Shown: positions 49,544-59,188 of the stretch, piece by piece
How positions within the stretch are numbered: the stretch's first letter is position 1
Layout: every line of letters begins with the position of its first letter
Source: Chloroflexota bacterium
GTDB lineage: Bacteria > Chloroflexota > Anaerolineae > Anaerolineales > Villigracilaceae
Length of the DNA stretch: 64,000 nucleotides
Assembly: GCA_016235445.1 (NCBI GenBank)
Contig: JACRLB010000032.1
Span: forward strand, 101,020-165,019
Reading direction: 5' to 3'
Translations under genes and position numbers: made by a program
The notes under the pieces: model-generated
Databases searched by the model: none
What the model was told of the DNA's origin: nothing
The model's input: the letters and a program-made list of their open reading frames with translations, nothing else

Positions 49544-50203
49544 TTAGCGTCTGGAGTAGTATTCGACGATCAATTGTTCGTCGAGACTTCCGTCAATTTC
49601 AGCGCGTTCCGGCATCCGGGCCACGGAACCAGCCATGGATTTAACATCGCGGCTGAGCCAGCTTGGAGCGTTGCGCTTTTCGGCGTATACGTTCAAATCT
49701 TTGAAATAGGTCAACTTGCTGGAGCCTTCGCGGATTGCAACGATATCGCCTTCACCCAGGAGCATGGAGGGAACGTCGGTGCGGCGGCCGTTAACAACGA
49801 AGTGGCCATGAGACACAAGCAAGCGGGCTTGCGAGCGGCTGGATGCAAAGCCGAGACGGAAGATTACATTATCGAGACGGGATTCGAGGATTTGAAGCAA
49901 GTTCAAACCGGTGAGGCCGCGGCGTGTGATCGCTGTATCGTAGTAGCGGCGGAACTGACGTTCCAGCACGCCGTAGATGCGGCGAGCCTTCTGCTTGGCG
50001 CGCAACTGTCGGGCAAAGTCGGAGACTCGCCCTGTACCCATGCCTTTACCGCCGCCGCGTCCTGCGGTGCGGCCGTGCTGGCCGGGAGCGAAACTGCGCT
50101 TGTCAAAGGAGCATTTTGGTGTAAAGCAACGCTCGCCCTTGAGGAAGAGTTTTTCACCCTCGCGGCGGCAAAGTTTACAAACCGGACTTAATAATTTAGC
50201 CAT
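49544..50203 (-). CDS. rpsD: 30S ribosomal protein S4
   Basis: A 219-residue primary assembly protein. The N-terminus keeps the zinc-type Cys set (C9, C12, C26, C31 in [11 protein letters not shown] and CFTPKC). The S4 RNA-binding domain contains [34 protein letters not shown] (landmarks [21 protein letters not shown]). It sits between rpsK and rpoA, as usual. The 82-bp gap to rpoA holds a weak stem. Confidence 0.98.
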   Translation of the reverse strand: MAKLLSPVCKLCRREGEKLFLKGERCFTPKCSFDKRSFAPGQHGRTAGRGGGKGMGTGRVSDFARQLRAKQKARRIYGVLERQFRRYYDTAITRRGLTGLNLLQILESRLDNVIFRLGFASSRSQARLLVSHGHFVVNGRRTDVPSMLLGEGDIVAIREGSSKLTYFKDLNVYAEKRNAPSWLSRDVKSMAGSVARMPERAEIDGSLDEQLIVEYYSRR

Positions 50204-50222
50204 ATATCAAGAACCTCATCAA

Positions 50223-50627
50223 TTACACGCGTCGCTTTTTCGGAGGACGGCAGCCGTTGTGCGGTACTGGCGTAATATCTGAAATGGAGCGAACTTTCAA
50301 ACCCATCGACTGGACGGCACGGATGGCGTTCTCACGACCGGGTCCGGGGCCTTTCACAAAAAGTTCCACTTCCTGCAAGCCAAGCTGTTGGGCGGCTTTC
50401 AAAGCCTGCTCAGCGGCAAGGCGCGCGGCAAAGGGGGTGCTTTTGCGTGAACCCTTGAAGCCAGCAGAGCCTGCGGAACCCCAGGCAACTGTGTTGCCTT
50501 CGGTATCTGTAACAGTGACGATGGTATTGTTAAAGGAGGCGAATACATGTACCTGTCCGGAGGACAGGGTACGCTTCCCTTTTTTCGCGCCAGTGGCGCG
50601 GCGGGTGGAACGAACACTCTGAGCCAT
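50223..50627 (-). CDS. rpsK: 30S ribosomal protein S11
   Basis: A 134-residue S11 at the platform near the mRNA exit. [36 protein letters not shown] and [15 protein letters not shown] are diagnostic (landmarks [22 protein letters not shown]). A basic 20-residue start precedes the domain. Confidence 0.98.
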   Translation of the reverse strand: MAQSVRSTRRATGAKKGKRTLSSGQVHVFASFNNTIVTVTDTEGNTVAWGSAGSAGFKGSRKSTPFAARLAAEQALKAAQQLGLQEVELFVKGPGPGRENAIRAVQSMGLKVRSISDITPVPHNGCRPPKKRRV

Positions 50628-50654
50628 GTTTCTTTATTTACCTTTCGGACAGGA

Positions 50655-51041
50655 TTATTTCTTGGCGCCCTTGCGACGACCACGACCAGCAACCGTTTTC
50701 TTGGTGCCTTTACGGGTGCGCGCATTTGTCTTTGTGCGCTGACCGTTTACGGGCAGGTTGCGGCGGTGACGCAAGCCGCGATACGAGCCAATTTCGATCA
50801 GGCGCTTGATGTTCATTTGAACTTCGCGGCGCAGATCGCCTTCGACCTTGAAATTTTTGGAGACAACTTCGCGAATCGCGGAAACTTCCGCTTCGCTTAA
50901 ATCCTTGATGCGCGTATCAGGGTTGATCTTGGTTTGAGCCAAAATCTTCTGAGCGCGGGTTGGGCCGATACCAAAGAGGTAGGTCAATCCAACTTCAACC
51001 CGCTTATTGCGGGGGAGGTCAACACCTTCAATTCTCGCCAT
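50655..51041 (-). CDS. rpsM: 30S ribosomal protein S13
   Basis: A 128-residue head protein that contacts L5/L31 and P-site tRNA. It opens [26 protein letters not shown] and ends [22 protein letters not shown] plus a basic tail (landmarks [31 protein letters not shown]). Confidence 0.98.
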   Translation of the reverse strand: MARIEGVDLPRNKRVEVGLTYLFGIGPTRAQKILAQTKINPDTRIKDLSEAEVSAIREVVSKNFKVEGDLRREVQMNIKRLIEIGSYRGLRHRRNLPVNGQRTKTNARTRKGTKKTVAGRGRRKGAKK

Positions 51042-51052
51042 AGGTCACCAGA

Positions 51053-51166
51053 CTACCCCTGTCTTTGTTTATGTTTTGGATTTTCGCAAATGATAAAGAT
51101 TACTCCCTTGCGCCGTACGATACGGCACTTGGCACAACGTTTGCGAATGGAGGGCGAAACTTTCAT
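51053..51166 (-). CDS. rpmJ: 50S ribosomal protein L36
   Basis: A 37-residue gene: [20 protein letters not shown], then [17 protein letters not shown]. The Cys11-x-x-Cys14, Cys27 and His32 make the zinc form. AAGGAGA precedes the ATG at 51,166. It lies in the standard place before rpsM, but infA is not between it and map. Confidence 0.95.
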   Translation of the reverse strand: MKVSPSIRKRCAKCRIVRRKGVIFIICENPKHKQRQG

Positions 51167-51213
51167 GAAAAATCTCCTTGCTTGCGGCTGTACTTTTGAC
51201 AGCCAAAGGTCTG

Positions 51214-51242
51214 ATTATACTGTTTGTTTTACAAATCGTCCA
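51214..51242 (-). promoter_or_regulatory. Internal promoter before rpmJ-rpsM-rpsK-rpsD-rpoA
   Basis: On the minus strand TGGACG (51,237-51,242, four of six matches to TTGACA), a 17-bp spacer, then a perfect TATAAT (51,214-51,219), 47 bp before rpmJ. It would let the alpha operon be transcribed apart from the S10-spc part. Confidence 0.6.
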
Positions 51243-51265
51243 CATTAAACGGTTGTCTGTGACTG

Positions 51266-52036
51266 TCACAAGACAGTCAGGATGAGGGGGTCTCCTTCGG
51301 TGACGGCGACTGTATGTTCAAAATGCGCCGTCAAAGACCCATCAGCAGAAACAACCGTCCACTTATCCGGCAGGACGCGGGTTTCATGCGTCCCGATGAG
51401 CACCATTGGCTCCAAAGCGATGGTAACGCCTGGGCGGAGCAACAAGCCGGTTCCCGCCATGCCGATATTTGGCACCTGGGGGCCTTCGTGCATTTCCTTC
51501 CCGACGCCATGCCCGGTGTATTCACGGGTGACATGGAAGCCATGGTTTTCCACATACTTCTGTATCGCCGCCGAAATGTCACCCGTGCGTTTGCCTTTGC
51601 GCATATTTTCGATGCCAGCAAACAGCGCGCCTTCCGTGACCTCGAGCAGTTTCGCCGCTTCGGGGGAAATCTCCCCTACTCCGGCAGTGAAAGCGGAGTC
51701 TGCGACAAAACCTTCAAAGATGGTTCCGCAGTCTATCGAGACGATATCCCCTTCCTTCAGCTTGCGCTTCGGGTGGGGAATTCCATGCACCATCTCGTCA
51801 TTGATACAGACGGTGATGGATGCAGGATATGGCGGACGACCGTAGCCTTTGAATGGCGATACACATCCGTGTGACTTCAGCGCTTCCTCAGCAGCCGCGT
51901 TGAGGTCTGCCGTTGCCACACCAGGTTGTAAATGTTCTCGTACCTTTGCCAGAACAGCGGCATTGATGCGTCCTGCTTCCCGCATGATCTTGAGTTGCGC
52001 AGGGGTTTTGATGTTGATCTGGCGATCCGAGCTCAT
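51266..52036 (-). CDS. map: Methionine aminopeptidase, type I
   Basis: A 256-residue enzyme removing initiator methionine. Metal ligands are in VSIDCGTIFEGFVADSAFT (two Asp), TGHGVGKEMHE (His), ALEPMV (Glu) and HFEHTVAV (Glu). YTGHGVGKEMHEGPQVPN is the family signature. ATG 52,036 is used; the GTG at 52,087 is directly against the adk stop and would add 17 residues. Confidence 0.96.
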   Translation of the reverse strand: MSSDRQINIKTPAQLKIMREAGRINAAVLAKVREHLQPGVATADLNAAAEEALKSHGCVSPFKGYGRPPYPASITVCINDEMVHGIPHPKRKLKEGDIVSIDCGTIFEGFVADSAFTAGVGEISPEAAKLLEVTEGALFAGIENMRKGKRTGDISAAIQKYVENHGFHVTREYTGHGVGKEMHEGPQVPNIGMAGTGLLLRPGVTIALEPMVLIGTHETRVLPDKWTVVSADGSLTAHFEHTVAVTEGDPLILTVL

Positions 52037-52089
52037 TTTATTCAGCCTACTTTTCAACAGAGCCTGTCTTTCGCTCTGCATACTCACAA

Positions 52090-52743
52090 TTATTGTTTCT
52101 TCAATGCGGCGAGCAGTATGTGGGTTACCTGCTCGACGGTTTGCATTCCGTCCACCTCGACCAGTTTTCCGCTCTTTCGGTAGTATTCAACCAGATGGAT
52201 GGTCTGTTCGAGATAAACATGAATTCGTTTTGTGACCGTTTCAACCTTGTCATCGTCACGCTGGTACAACTCGGAGCCATCTGCGTCACAAACTCCGGCC
52301 TGTTTGGGCGGGCTGAATTTTTGATGGTAGATGTGACCATGTTCGCGGCAGGTCCAACGCCCGCTGACACGTTCGATAATAACGGCCTCGTCTCCAGTGA
52401 TGTATGGAACTACATTCACCTGGCTGCCAAATTCGGAGAGCATCTTTTCGAGCGCGTCTGCCTGTGCCGGGGTGCGGGGAAATCCGTCGAGAATTGCACC
52501 AGCTTCACAGTCCGGGCGGGAGATGCGGTCCCGTATCATGTTGATGGTTACATCGTCCGGTACCAGTTCGCCTTTATCCATGAAGGATTTGGCAAGTTTG
52601 CCGAGTTCTGTTTGATTTTTAAGGTTTTCGCGGAAGAGGTCTCCAGAAGAGACATGCGCGAGTTTTGTCGTTTCAGCCAAAATTTTGGCCTGGGTTCCTT
52701 TACCAACACCGGGGGGACCGAGCAGGACGATAAAGGTCGCCAT
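52090..52743 (-). CDS. adk: Adenylate kinase
   Basis: A 217-residue enzyme interconverting AMP, ADP and ATP. Walker A is LLGPPGVGKGTQAK, followed by SSGDLFRENLK, ILDGFPRTPAQADAL and the lid arginines. The LID domain has CREHGHIYH and CDADG where zinc-type enzymes have CxxC and CxxC/D, so the set is Cys-His-Cys-Asp and could still hold zinc. It starts 8 bp from secY. Confidence 0.97.
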   Translation of the reverse strand: MATFIVLLGPPGVGKGTQAKILAETTKLAHVSSGDLFRENLKNQTELGKLAKSFMDKGELVPDDVTINMIRDRISRPDCEAGAILDGFPRTPAQADALEKMLSEFGSQVNVVPYITGDEAVIIERVSGRWTCREHGHIYHQKFSPPKQAGVCDADGSELYQRDDDKVETVTKRIHVYLEQTIHLVEYYRKSGKLVEVDGMQTVEQVTHILLAALKKQ

Positions 52744-52751
52744 AAGACTCC

Positions 52752-54131
52752 TTAGCGAACGAGCAGTGAATCTTGGTAGCCGTGGAGCTTGAGTTCGGCG
52801 TCAATATTTTGGAAGGTGTCTCGCACCACGCCGACTACGATGAGCAAGCCTGACGATGAGACGAGGAAAATACCAGTCTGTGAGCTTGCGGCGGCGAGAC
52901 CGAATACACCGAGTAACAAACCAAGCAGGAAGGGCATGATGGCAACCATGCCGAGGAACAAAGCGCCGACCAGGGTAATGCGCCTTTGAACGGCGCTCAA
53001 ATATTTTTGAGTTGGAGCGCCTGTATGAACACCTGGGACAGTTGCACCGACTTTCTTTAGGTTGTCACCGTAATTCTGCTGGTCGAACAGGACCGAGGTG
53101 TAGAAGAAGGTGAAGACGACAACCATGAAGAAGTAGATTGTCCAGTATCCCCAGTTGCTTGTGCCGGTGGCGCCAAAGAAGTTCTGGATACTTGTAAAAA
53201 ATTCAGCAACGCCCGGGTTTTCACTTTGCGTAAAGTAGCTGGCAAGGATGGTTGGAAACTGCAATATGGCGCTTGCGAAGATCAACGGGATCATGCCGGA
53301 GAGATTCACCATCAAAGGCAGGGTGCCTTTGACGGGCATGGACATGCGGCTACCCATACGGCGCCCAGGATACATCACGGGTACGTTGCGGCGTCCTTGT
53401 TGAACGTAGACGATAGCGAAGACTGTGAGAACAATGATCACAATGGTAAGGATGAGCATGATCCAGCGGGTTGTCTCGTCTGCGAGCAATGAAGCAAGGT
53501 TTGCAGGGAGGCGGGAGACAATGCCTGCAAAAATAATTAGGGAAAGTCCCTGTCCACGAATTCCATACTCGGAAATCAATTCACCGAGCCAGATAGCGAA
53601 CATGGTACCGGCTGTCATGGCGATTAAGACTGTTGTGGATTGCAACCATGTCTCTCCCAAAAATCCGAAGGGGAGAATGGCCTGTCCAATATTTTGAATG
53701 GATAGCGAATTGAAAATATTGATCTGCCCGATTGCGGAAAGCGCGGCCATCGGCACGGCAAGGTAGTATGTCCACTTTTCCTGCCAGCGGCGTCCCTCGC
53801 GGGGGTCTTCCTGCATTTTGCGTTGCAGGGATGGGATGATCGGGATCAAGAGTTGCAAAATGATCTGGGCAGTGATGTAGGGATAGACGCCCATGGACAG
53901 CAATGAGAAGTTGGAGACGGTGCCTCCAGAGAGCATATCCAGAAAACCGAAAAAGCCTCCGCTGCCCGCTGCGGATTGGCGGAATGCGGCGAGAACTTCG
54001 AAATTAACACCGGGAGCGGGTACATTTGCCGCAAGCCTGTAAATCGCCAAAATAACAAAGGTGACGATCAGTTTGCGGCGAATGTCTTCCGACTTCCAGA
54101 GGTAACGCCAGCCTGAAAAGGTGTTCTTCAT
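52752..54131 (-). CDS. secY: Preprotein translocase subunit SecY
   Basis: A 459-residue channel protein with ten helices. LAIYRLAANVPAPGVNFEVL, FSLLSMGVYPYITAQIILQLL (plug region), GTMFAIWLGELISEYGIRGQGLSLIIFAGI and NLKKVGATVPGVHTGAPTQKYL are family landmarks (short forms MGVYPYITAQII, GELISEYGIRGQGLSL). The extended loop before helix 4 carries QRKMQEDPREGRRWQEKWT. Located between rplO and adk. Confidence 0.98.
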   Translation of the reverse strand: MKNTFSGWRYLWKSEDIRRKLIVTFVILAIYRLAANVPAPGVNFEVLAAFRQSAAGSGGFFGFLDMLSGGTVSNFSLLSMGVYPYITAQIILQLLIPIIPSLQRKMQEDPREGRRWQEKWTYYLAVPMAALSAIGQINIFNSLSIQNIGQAILPFGFLGETWLQSTTVLIAMTAGTMFAIWLGELISEYGIRGQGLSLIIFAGIVSRLPANLASLLADETTRWIMLILTIVIIVLTVFAIVYVQQGRRNVPVMYPGRRMGSRMSMPVKGTLPLMVNLSGMIPLIFASAILQFPTILASYFTQSENPGVAEFFTSIQNFFGATGTSNWGYWTIYFFMVVVFTFFYTSVLFDQQNYGDNLKKVGATVPGVHTGAPTQKYLSAVQRRITLVGALFLGMVAIMPFLLGLLLGVFGLAAASSQTGIFLVSSSGLLIVVGVVRDTFQNIDAELKLHGYQDSLLVR

Positions 54132-54153
54132 GCAAAGTATCCTTTAATAAGGG

Positions 54154-54609
54154 TTAGGCGATCAATTCAACAATGCCGCCAGCCTTTTCGATCTTGGCTT
54201 TGGCGCCAGCGCTGACGCGATGAACGCGAATCTTGAGGGGGACGGTAATCTCTCCGCGGCCCAGAACAACTGTCGGGTTGCGTGAATCGCGGAGGAGACG
54301 GACATTTTCGAGGGTTTCCGGTGTCACTTCCTCATTGGCTTTGAAAGCCTGGGAAAGCTGATCCAGGTTTACTTCATTGAAGAAGACCTGGTTTGGGGGG
54401 GTAAATCCCTCACCGCGGATGAATGGGAGGCGGCGGAAGAACGGGAGGTTGCCACCCTGACGATAGGCGTGGCCGCCTTCGCCGGAGCGCGCGCCCGCGC
54501 CTTTGGTGCCGCGACCGGCAGTTTTACCCTGCCCCGCCGAGATACCACGGCCCACACGCTTTCTATTCTTTTTTGACCCAACATTGGGTACGAGATCGTG
54601 TAGTTTCAT
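54154..54609 (-). CDS. rplO: 50S ribosomal protein L15
   Basis: A 151-residue L15. The flexible start RVGRGISAGQGKTAGRGTKGAGARSG and the globular end with FFRRLPFIRGEGF and VSAGAKAKIEKAGG are typical (landmarks GRGISAGQGKTAGRG, SAGAKAKIEKAGG). It precedes secY by 22 bp. Confidence 0.98.
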   Translation of the reverse strand: MKLHDLVPNVGSKKNRKRVGRGISAGQGKTAGRGTKGAGARSGEGGHAYRQGGNLPFFRRLPFIRGEGFTPPNQVFFNEVNLDQLSQAFKANEEVTPETLENVRLLRDSRNPTVVLGRGEITVPLKIRVHRVSAGAKAKIEKAGGIVELIA

Positions 54610-54618
54610 AATAATTAC

Positions 54619-54816
54619 CTACTCTTCGATCTTGAGCAAATGGATGATTTTGTTCAACATGCCGCGCAATGCGGGGGTATCCTTGTGCTCAACAGTTTGA
54701 TGTAATCGGCGCAAGCCGAGCGCTTTGACGGTGGCTTTTTGGTCTTTTGGAAAGCCAATGTCGCTCTTGACCCAGGTTACGCGCAGGGTTTTGCTGGAGG
54801 TTTCTTTCTTAGGCAT
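54619..54816 (-). CDS. rpmD: 50S ribosomal protein L30
   Basis: A 65-residue L30: [45 protein letters not shown] is the whole fold (landmarks [22 protein letters not shown]). GGAGGAAGCAAC places the start at 54,816, which overlaps the rpsE end by 8 bp; upstream in-frame codons lie within rpsE. Confidence 0.97.
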   Translation of the reverse strand: MPKKETSSKTLRVTWVKSDIGFPKDQKATVKALGLRRLHQTVEHKDTPALRGMLNKIIHLLKIEE

Positions 54817-55357
54817 GTTGCTTCCTCCGTTCCCAGAATGGGAGCAGTTCGTCAGCGCGTTTGCCGCGGCGGGCGGCTTCGAGAACCGGTGAGCGCAAGC
54901 CATCCAAAGCGTCAAAGGTTGCCATCACCACATTGAGAACGTTCGCGCTTCCCATGGATTTGGTGAGGATATCGCGCACACCAGCCACTTCCAAAACTGC
55001 ACGGACGCCGCCTGCGGCAATAACGCCTGTACCAGCCGAAGCGGGTTTGAGGAATACCTTTGCGCCTGCAACCTTCCCCAGTGATTCATGAGGAATGGTA
55101 GTGCCTGAGGTGTTCACTACGCGCAAGTCTTTGCGGGCGCGCTCGGAAGCTTTACGCATCGCATCTGGAACGGCGTTTGCCTTGCCAACGCCCATACCGA
55201 TGGTGCCTTTCTTATCGCCAACAACAACAGTCACGCGAAAGCGAAAGCGGCGGCCGCCTTTGACGACTTTTGCAACGCGGGCAATTTCGATCACGCGCTC
55301 TTCAAAGGCGTCCTGCGTTTCAAACTGCTGTTTTTCATTAAATTGATTTTCTGCCAT
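54809..55357 (-). CDS. rpsE: 30S ribosomal protein S5
   Basis: A 182-residue S5 important for decoding accuracy. The double-stranded RNA-binding part has [40 protein letters not shown] (landmarks [21 protein letters not shown]), and the second domain has [36 protein letters not shown] supports the start. Confidence 0.98.
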   Translation of the reverse strand: MAENQFNEKQQFETQDAFEERVIEIARVAKVVKGGRRFRFRVTVVVGDKKGTIGMGVGKANAVPDAMRKASERARKDLRVVNTSGTTIPHESLGKVAGAKVFLKPASAGTGVIAAGGVRAVLEVAGVRDILTKSMGSANVLNVVMATFDALDGLRSPVLEAARRGKRADELLPFWERRKQHA

Positions 55358-55413
55358 ATCTTTCTCCAGGTACGTGGTAACGACTTACCCACAGGGCGTC
55401 GCTACTACAACTT

Positions 55414-55779
55414 TTAGAATTGCAAGCCGCCTTCGCGCGCGCCATCGGCCAAAGCCTTGACCCGCCCGACATAACGAAAACCACCACGGTCAAAAACGAC
55501 GGAAGAAATTCCCTTGGATTTGGCGCGTTCTGCAACGGCCTGGCCAATGGCTTTCGCCTGTTCGGTTTTCTTCATGCCCTTCATCTTCTCGCGCAAATCC
55601 TTGTCAACTGTGGATGCTGAGACCAGGGTATTCCCCTGAACATCATCGATGATCTGGGCATAAATACCGCTGAGGCTCTTGAACACGTTCAAGCGAGGGC
55701 GAACTGGCGTGCCGGAAACATGCTTGCGAACGCGGGTATGACGGCGCTCACGAGCGAGGGAACGACTCTTATTAGCCAT
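55414..55779 (-). CDS. rplR: 50S ribosomal protein L18
   Basis: A 121-residue 5S rRNA-binding protein. [42 protein letters not shown] and [24 protein letters not shown] are diagnostic (landmarks [24 protein letters not shown]). Confidence 0.98.
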   Translation of the reverse strand: MANKSRSLARERRHTRVRKHVSGTPVRPRLNVFKSLSGIYAQIIDDVQGNTLVSASTVDKDLREKMKGMKKTEQAKAIGQAVAERAKSKGISSVVFDRGGFRYVGRVKALADGAREGGLQF

Positions 55780-55782
55780 GGA

Positions 55783-56331
55783 TTACTTGGCTCCTTTCCC
55801 GGCCTTGCCAGCTTTGCGGCGAACCCGCTCGCCCTGGTAGCGTATGCCTTTGCCGTGGTATGGCTCTGGCGGACGTACCTTGCGAACATTCGCGGCGATC
55901 TGGCCGACCAGTTCTTTATCGAAGCCCAGCACCTTGATCTGGCGGGTCTTCGCATCTGTTTCAAATGACACACCGGCCGGTGGGTCCATCTTAACCGGGT
56001 GTGAATAACCAACAAACAGGGCGAGTTTCTTTCCGTCCATTTCGGCGCGGTATCCCACACCTTCCACTTCCAGAACCACTTCAAAACCCTTGCTAACGCC
56101 GTGAATCATATTCGCAAGCACAGCGCGTGTAGTACCATGCAGAGCGCGCTCTGCAGGATCCTCGGAATTACGGGTGATGTTCAACTGGTTATCTTCCATT
56201 TTGATACCCACCAATTTGGAAAACTCCCGTTGCAATTCACCTTTCGGGCCCTTGACGCGAACCTGGGAACCATTCAGTTCCACTTGCACGCCGCTGGGAA
56301 TATCTACAGGTAATCGACCAATGCGAGACAT
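55783..56331 (-). CDS. rplF: 50S ribosomal protein L6
   Basis: A 182-residue L6 near the factor-binding centre. MSRIGRLPVDIPSGVQVEL opens it; the second domain carries VEGVGYRAEMDGKKLALFVGYSHPV and ends PPEPYHGKGIRYQGERVRRKAGK (landmarks GVGYRAEM, PEPYHGKGIRY). AGGAGG before 56,331 fixes the start and excludes 22 upstream residues that lie in rpsH. Confidence 0.98.
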   Translation of the reverse strand: MSRIGRLPVDIPSGVQVELNGSQVRVKGPKGELQREFSKLVGIKMEDNQLNITRNSEDPAERALHGTTRAVLANMIHGVSKGFEVVLEVEGVGYRAEMDGKKLALFVGYSHPVKMDPPAGVSFETDAKTRQIKVLGFDKELVGQIAANVRKVRPPEPYHGKGIRYQGERVRRKAGKAGKGAK

Positions 56332-56341
56332 GATAAACCTC

Positions 56342-56755
56342 CTACCACACCTTGCAGATGATCTCGCCGCCCACGCCCAACTGTCTGGCGCGCGCACCGG
56401 TCATAACACCCTTGGGGGTCGAGAGAATGGCAACGCCAATTCCCGAAAGCACCCACGGAATGTCCGTCTTCTTGGTGTAGATACGGCGGCCAGGCTTGCT
56501 GACACGTTCCAGGCCTGTGATTACCGCACGTCGCTGGCGACGTTCGCCAACATATTTAATCTTTACACGCAGGACTTTTTGACCTTCGTGTTCACCATCG
56601 ACCACTTCGAATCCTTCGACAAAACCTTCATCTTTGAGGATTCGGGCGATCTCCACTTTAATCTTTGAGTTGGGCATTGCAACCTGGGCATGACCTGCCA
56701 GCACAGCATTGCGAATGCGAGTCAACATATCAGCGATTGGATCAGTAAATGACAT
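56342..56755 (-). CDS. rpsH: 30S ribosomal protein S8
   Basis: A 137-residue S8 binding the central domain of 16S rRNA and often its own mRNA. DPIADMLTRIRNAVLAGHAQV begins it and GVAILSTPKGVMTGARARQLGVGGEIICKVW ends it (landmarks DMLTRIRNA, STPKGVMTG, GGEIICKVW). Confidence 0.98.
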   Translation of the reverse strand: MSFTDPIADMLTRIRNAVLAGHAQVAMPNSKIKVEIARILKDEGFVEGFEVVDGEHEGQKVLRVKIKYVGERRQRRAVITGLERVSKPGRRIYTKKTDIPWVLSGIGVAILSTPKGVMTGARARQLGVGGEIICKVW

Positions 56756-56774
56756 GATCTACCTCCGCCTGGGG

Positions 56775-56957
56775 CTACCAGGACGCCTTTACGACGCCGG
56801 GGATTTTGCCCGTCAACGCCAGCTCACGGAAACAAATGCGACATAGGCCGAAGCGGCGAATAAAGCCGCGTGGGCGTCCACAACGCTGACAACGATTCCG
56901 TACTTGAACGGCATGTTTGCGGCGCAGCTCACGATATTGCATACATTTTTTTGCCAT
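56775..56957 (-). CDS. rpsN: 30S ribosomal protein S14, zinc form
   Basis: A 60-residue short S14 with CQRCGRPRG and CRICFRE giving a four-Cys zinc site (C22, C25, C38, C41). It is the zinc-dependent type, with no zinc-free copy in this window. It lies between rplE and rpsH, 3 bp from rplE. Confidence 0.97.
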   Translation of the reverse strand: MAKKCMQYRELRRKHAVQVRNRCQRCGRPRGFIRRFGLCRICFRELALTGKIPGVVKASW

Positions 56958-56960
56958 AGG

Positions 56961-57512
56961 TTAAGCATCCTTCTTGCTACTGAACGGCATTCCGAGCAAT
57001 TGCAATAATGCGCGTGCCTCATCATCATTTTGGGCAGAGGTCACAATGGTGACTTCCATGCCGCGCAATTTATCGATTTTGTCATACTCGATTTCAGGGA
57101 AAACCAACTGGTCCTTGAGGCCGAGAGTATAGTTTCCGCGGCCGTCAAAGGCATTGGCTGAAATGCCGCGGAAATCGCGGACACGAGGCAGGGCAATATT
57201 GACCAAACGGTCATAAAAAGCCCACATACGGGGACCACGCAAGGTCACTTTGGCGCCAATCAAACGACCTTCACGCAGTTTGAAGTTCGCAATACTTTTG
57301 CGCGCCTTCGTCTGCACCGGCTTCTGGGTGGTGATCTGCATCAAATCAGAGGTGGCGGCATCGAGAGCCTTTGGGTTATCCATTGCCTCACCGAGGCCGA
57401 TATTCACCACAATCTTCTCAATGCGCGGAACCTGCATCACGTTCTTGAAGCCGAACGACTTGAACAGGGCCGGGGCCACTTCCTTGTTATAGAGTTCTTG
57501 CATTCTGTTCAT
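56961..57512 (-). CDS. rplE: 50S ribosomal protein L5
   Basis: A 183-residue 5S rRNA-binding protein that touches P-site t[56 protein letters not shown] and [35 protein letters not shown] are family landmarks (short: [20 protein letters not shown]). GGAG stands before ATG 57,512. Confidence 0.98.
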   Translation of the reverse strand: MNRMQELYNKEVAPALFKSFGFKNVMQVPRIEKIVVNIGLGEAMDNPKALDAATSDLMQITTQKPVQTKARKSIANFKLREGRLIGAKVTLRGPRMWAFYDRLVNIALPRVRDFRGISANAFDGRGNYTLGLKDQLVFPEIEYDKIDKLRGMEVTIVTSAQNDDEARALLQLLGMPFSSKKDA

Positions 57513-57530
57513 CTTTATTCACTCCACGGC

Positions 57531-57863
57531 CTAATCAATCGCGGCCTCGCAATTCTTACAAACGCGATGCGCCCCATCGTCGTCACGCTGGACTGCGACG
57601 CGCGTAGGCTCGCCGCATTTTGGGCAGACAAGCATCACATTTGAAATATCAACGGGCCCTTCAAACTGAATGCGACCCGGGTTGATGTTACGTCCCTGCT
57701 GGGTCTGCACTTGTTTTTGATGTTTGGTGCGAATATTCACACCCTGTACGACCACACGGCGGTCATCCAAAATTACATTGATGACCTCGCCCCGCTTGCC
57801 TTTATCTTCGAGGCGGCCGCTGATCACTTCCACTGTATCGCCTTTGCGAATCTTAACTTTCAT
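57531..57863 (-). CDS. rplX: 50S ribosomal protein L24, with zinc ribbon
   Basis: A 110-residue L24. The KOW motif is KIRKGDTVEVISGRLEDKGKRGEV, then VVVQGVNIRTKHQK. The C-terminus carries CPKC and CKNC, a four-Cys ribbon found in one of the two forms of L24. It starts assembly of the large subunit. AAGAATG-type leader; spacing to rplN is 9 bp. Confidence 0.97.
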   Translation of the reverse strand: MKVKIRKGDTVEVISGRLEDKGKRGEVINVILDDRRVVVQGVNIRTKHQKQVQTQQGRNINPGRIQFEGPVDISNVMLVCPKCGEPTRVAVQRDDDGAHRVCKNCEAAID

Positions 57864-57872
57864 TCTTTGCTC

Positions 57873-58244
57873 CTACAGCACTTCCGGGGCCAGCGACACG
57901 ATCTTCATGTAGCCCATGTCGCGCAATTCGCGCGCGACCGGCCCAAAGATACGAGTGCCCCTCGGGTTTTCGCCATCAGCATCCAGAATGACCGCGGCGT
58001 TATCATCAAAGCGGATGTATGAGCCATCTTCGCGACGCCATTCCTTCGTGCAGCGCACAATGACGGCCTTTACAACTTCACTTTTCTTCACCGAACCTTG
58101 CGGCGCCGCTGCTTTTACAGTGGCAACTACAATATCACCGATGGACCCGTACTTTCGGCGGGAACCACCCAGCACATGAATGACAAGCAGTTCACGCGCG
58201 CCAGTGTTATCGGCTACTTTCAATCGAGACTCATGCTGAATCAT
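57873..58244 (-). CDS. rplN: 50S ribosomal protein L14
   Basis: A 123-residue L14 at the subunit interface. [37 protein letters not shown] and [31 protein letters not shown] are diagnostic (landmarks [29 protein letters not shown]). Confidence 0.98.
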   Translation of the reverse strand: MIQHESRLKVADNTGARELLVIHVLGGSRRKYGSIGDIVVATVKAAAPQGSVKKSEVVKAVIVRCTKEWRREDGSYIRFDDNAAVILDADGENPRGTRIFGPVARELRDMGYMKIVSLAPEVL

Positions 58245-58247
58245 GAT

Positions 58248-58520
58248 TTATTCTCCCACACCCTGATCGGCAGTACGGGTCTCACGCTTGAGTACTGACT
58301 CAACAGCCCAACGCTTGTCACGTGATAATGGGCGGGTTTCAACGATCTGAACCTCATCACCCATCTGACAGCCGATCTCGTCATGTGCCTTCACCCGCAT
58401 ACTGGAAAACACCACCTTTTTATAGAGGGGATGGCGAAACTTGCGAGTAATCTCCACCACAACGGTTTTGGTCATTTTATTGCTGGTTACTACGCCAGTC
58501 ATACGACGACGATTGTTCAT
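58248..58520 (-). CDS. rpsQ: 30S ribosomal protein S17
   Basis: A 90-residue S17. [33 protein letters not shown] and [18 protein letters not shown] are diagnostic (landmarks [26 protein letters not shown]). It overlaps rpmC by 4 bp (ATGA). Confidence 0.98.
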   Translation of the reverse strand: MNNRRRMTGVVTSNKMTKTVVVEITRKFRHPLYKKVVFSSMRVKAHDEIGCQMGDEVQIVETRPLSRDKRWAVESVLKRETRTADQGVGE

Positions 58521-58735
58521 TTTGCACCTTCCACAGCGGCGCGCTCAGTCTCGCGCAGGATCGTTTCCATGCGAGCGATATCACGGCGCAAGACTGTCAG
58601 GCGGCTGGAGTCGGTCAATTGACCCGTTACCTGTTGAAAGCGCAGTTTCATCATCTCATCACGTGCATCCGCCAATTTTGTGCGAATTTCCTCCGCGCCC
58701 AATTTGCGAATTTCTTCCACTTTCATTGCCTTCAT
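58517..58735 (-). CDS. rpmC: 50S ribosomal protein L29
   Basis: A 72-residue two-helix protein at the tunnel exit: [39 protein letters not shown] (landmarks [20 protein letters not shown]). It sits 2 bp after rplP and overlaps rpsQ. Confidence 0.96.
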   Translation of the reverse strand: MKAMKVEEIRKLGAEEIRTKLADARDEMMKLRFQQVTGQLTDSSRLTVLRRDIARMETILRETERAAVEGAK

Positions 58736-58737
58736 AA

Positions 58738-59157
58738 TTATTCTCCTCCTGCGTGGCGCGCCACGACTTTGGTCTTGATGGAGAATTTATATTGAGCGCT
58801 TTTCAAAGCGGCAACTGCAATCTCTTCCGCCAAACCACTGACCTCGAACATAATACGGCCTGGTTTGACCGGGGCAACGTAATATTCCACATTACCTTTA
58901 CCAGAACCCATGCGGGTTTCGGGTGGCTTATGCGTGAACGGCTTGGCCGGGAATATACGGATCCAGATCTTACCGCGGCGCTTCATCCCACGCACAATGG
59001 TGCGGCGAGCCGCTTCAATTTGTCGGGCGGTGATCCAACCCGGTTCCAGCGCCTGCAGGCCAAATTCGCCGAAGGAAACTTCCGCACCGCGGAGAGCCTT
59101 TCCTGTCATGCGACCGCGCATCTGCTTGCGCCACTTTACACGTTTCGGCATTAACAT
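58738..59157 (-). CDS. rplP: 50S ribosomal protein L16
   Basis: A 139-residue L16 by the peptidyl-transferase centre. [19 protein letters not shown] starts it; [48 protein letters not shown] is the core (landmarks [18 protein letters not shown]). The Arg usually hydroxylated in other bacteria lies in this latter loop. Confidence 0.98.
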   Translation of the reverse strand: MLMPKRVKWRKQMRGRMTGKALRGAEVSFGEFGLQALEPGWITARQIEAARRTIVRGMKRRGKIWIRIFPAKPFTHKPPETRMGSGKGNVEYYVAPVKPGRIMFEVSGLAEEIAVAALKSAQYKFSIKTKVVARHAGGE

Positions 59158-59188
59158 CTCAAATACCTCATCTCAAGCGACATCGCGA

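Noticed and set aside
49574..50191. A 205-codon plus-strand frame
   Set aside because: Antisense to rpsD; high-GC genes on this strand keep their complement open by chance.
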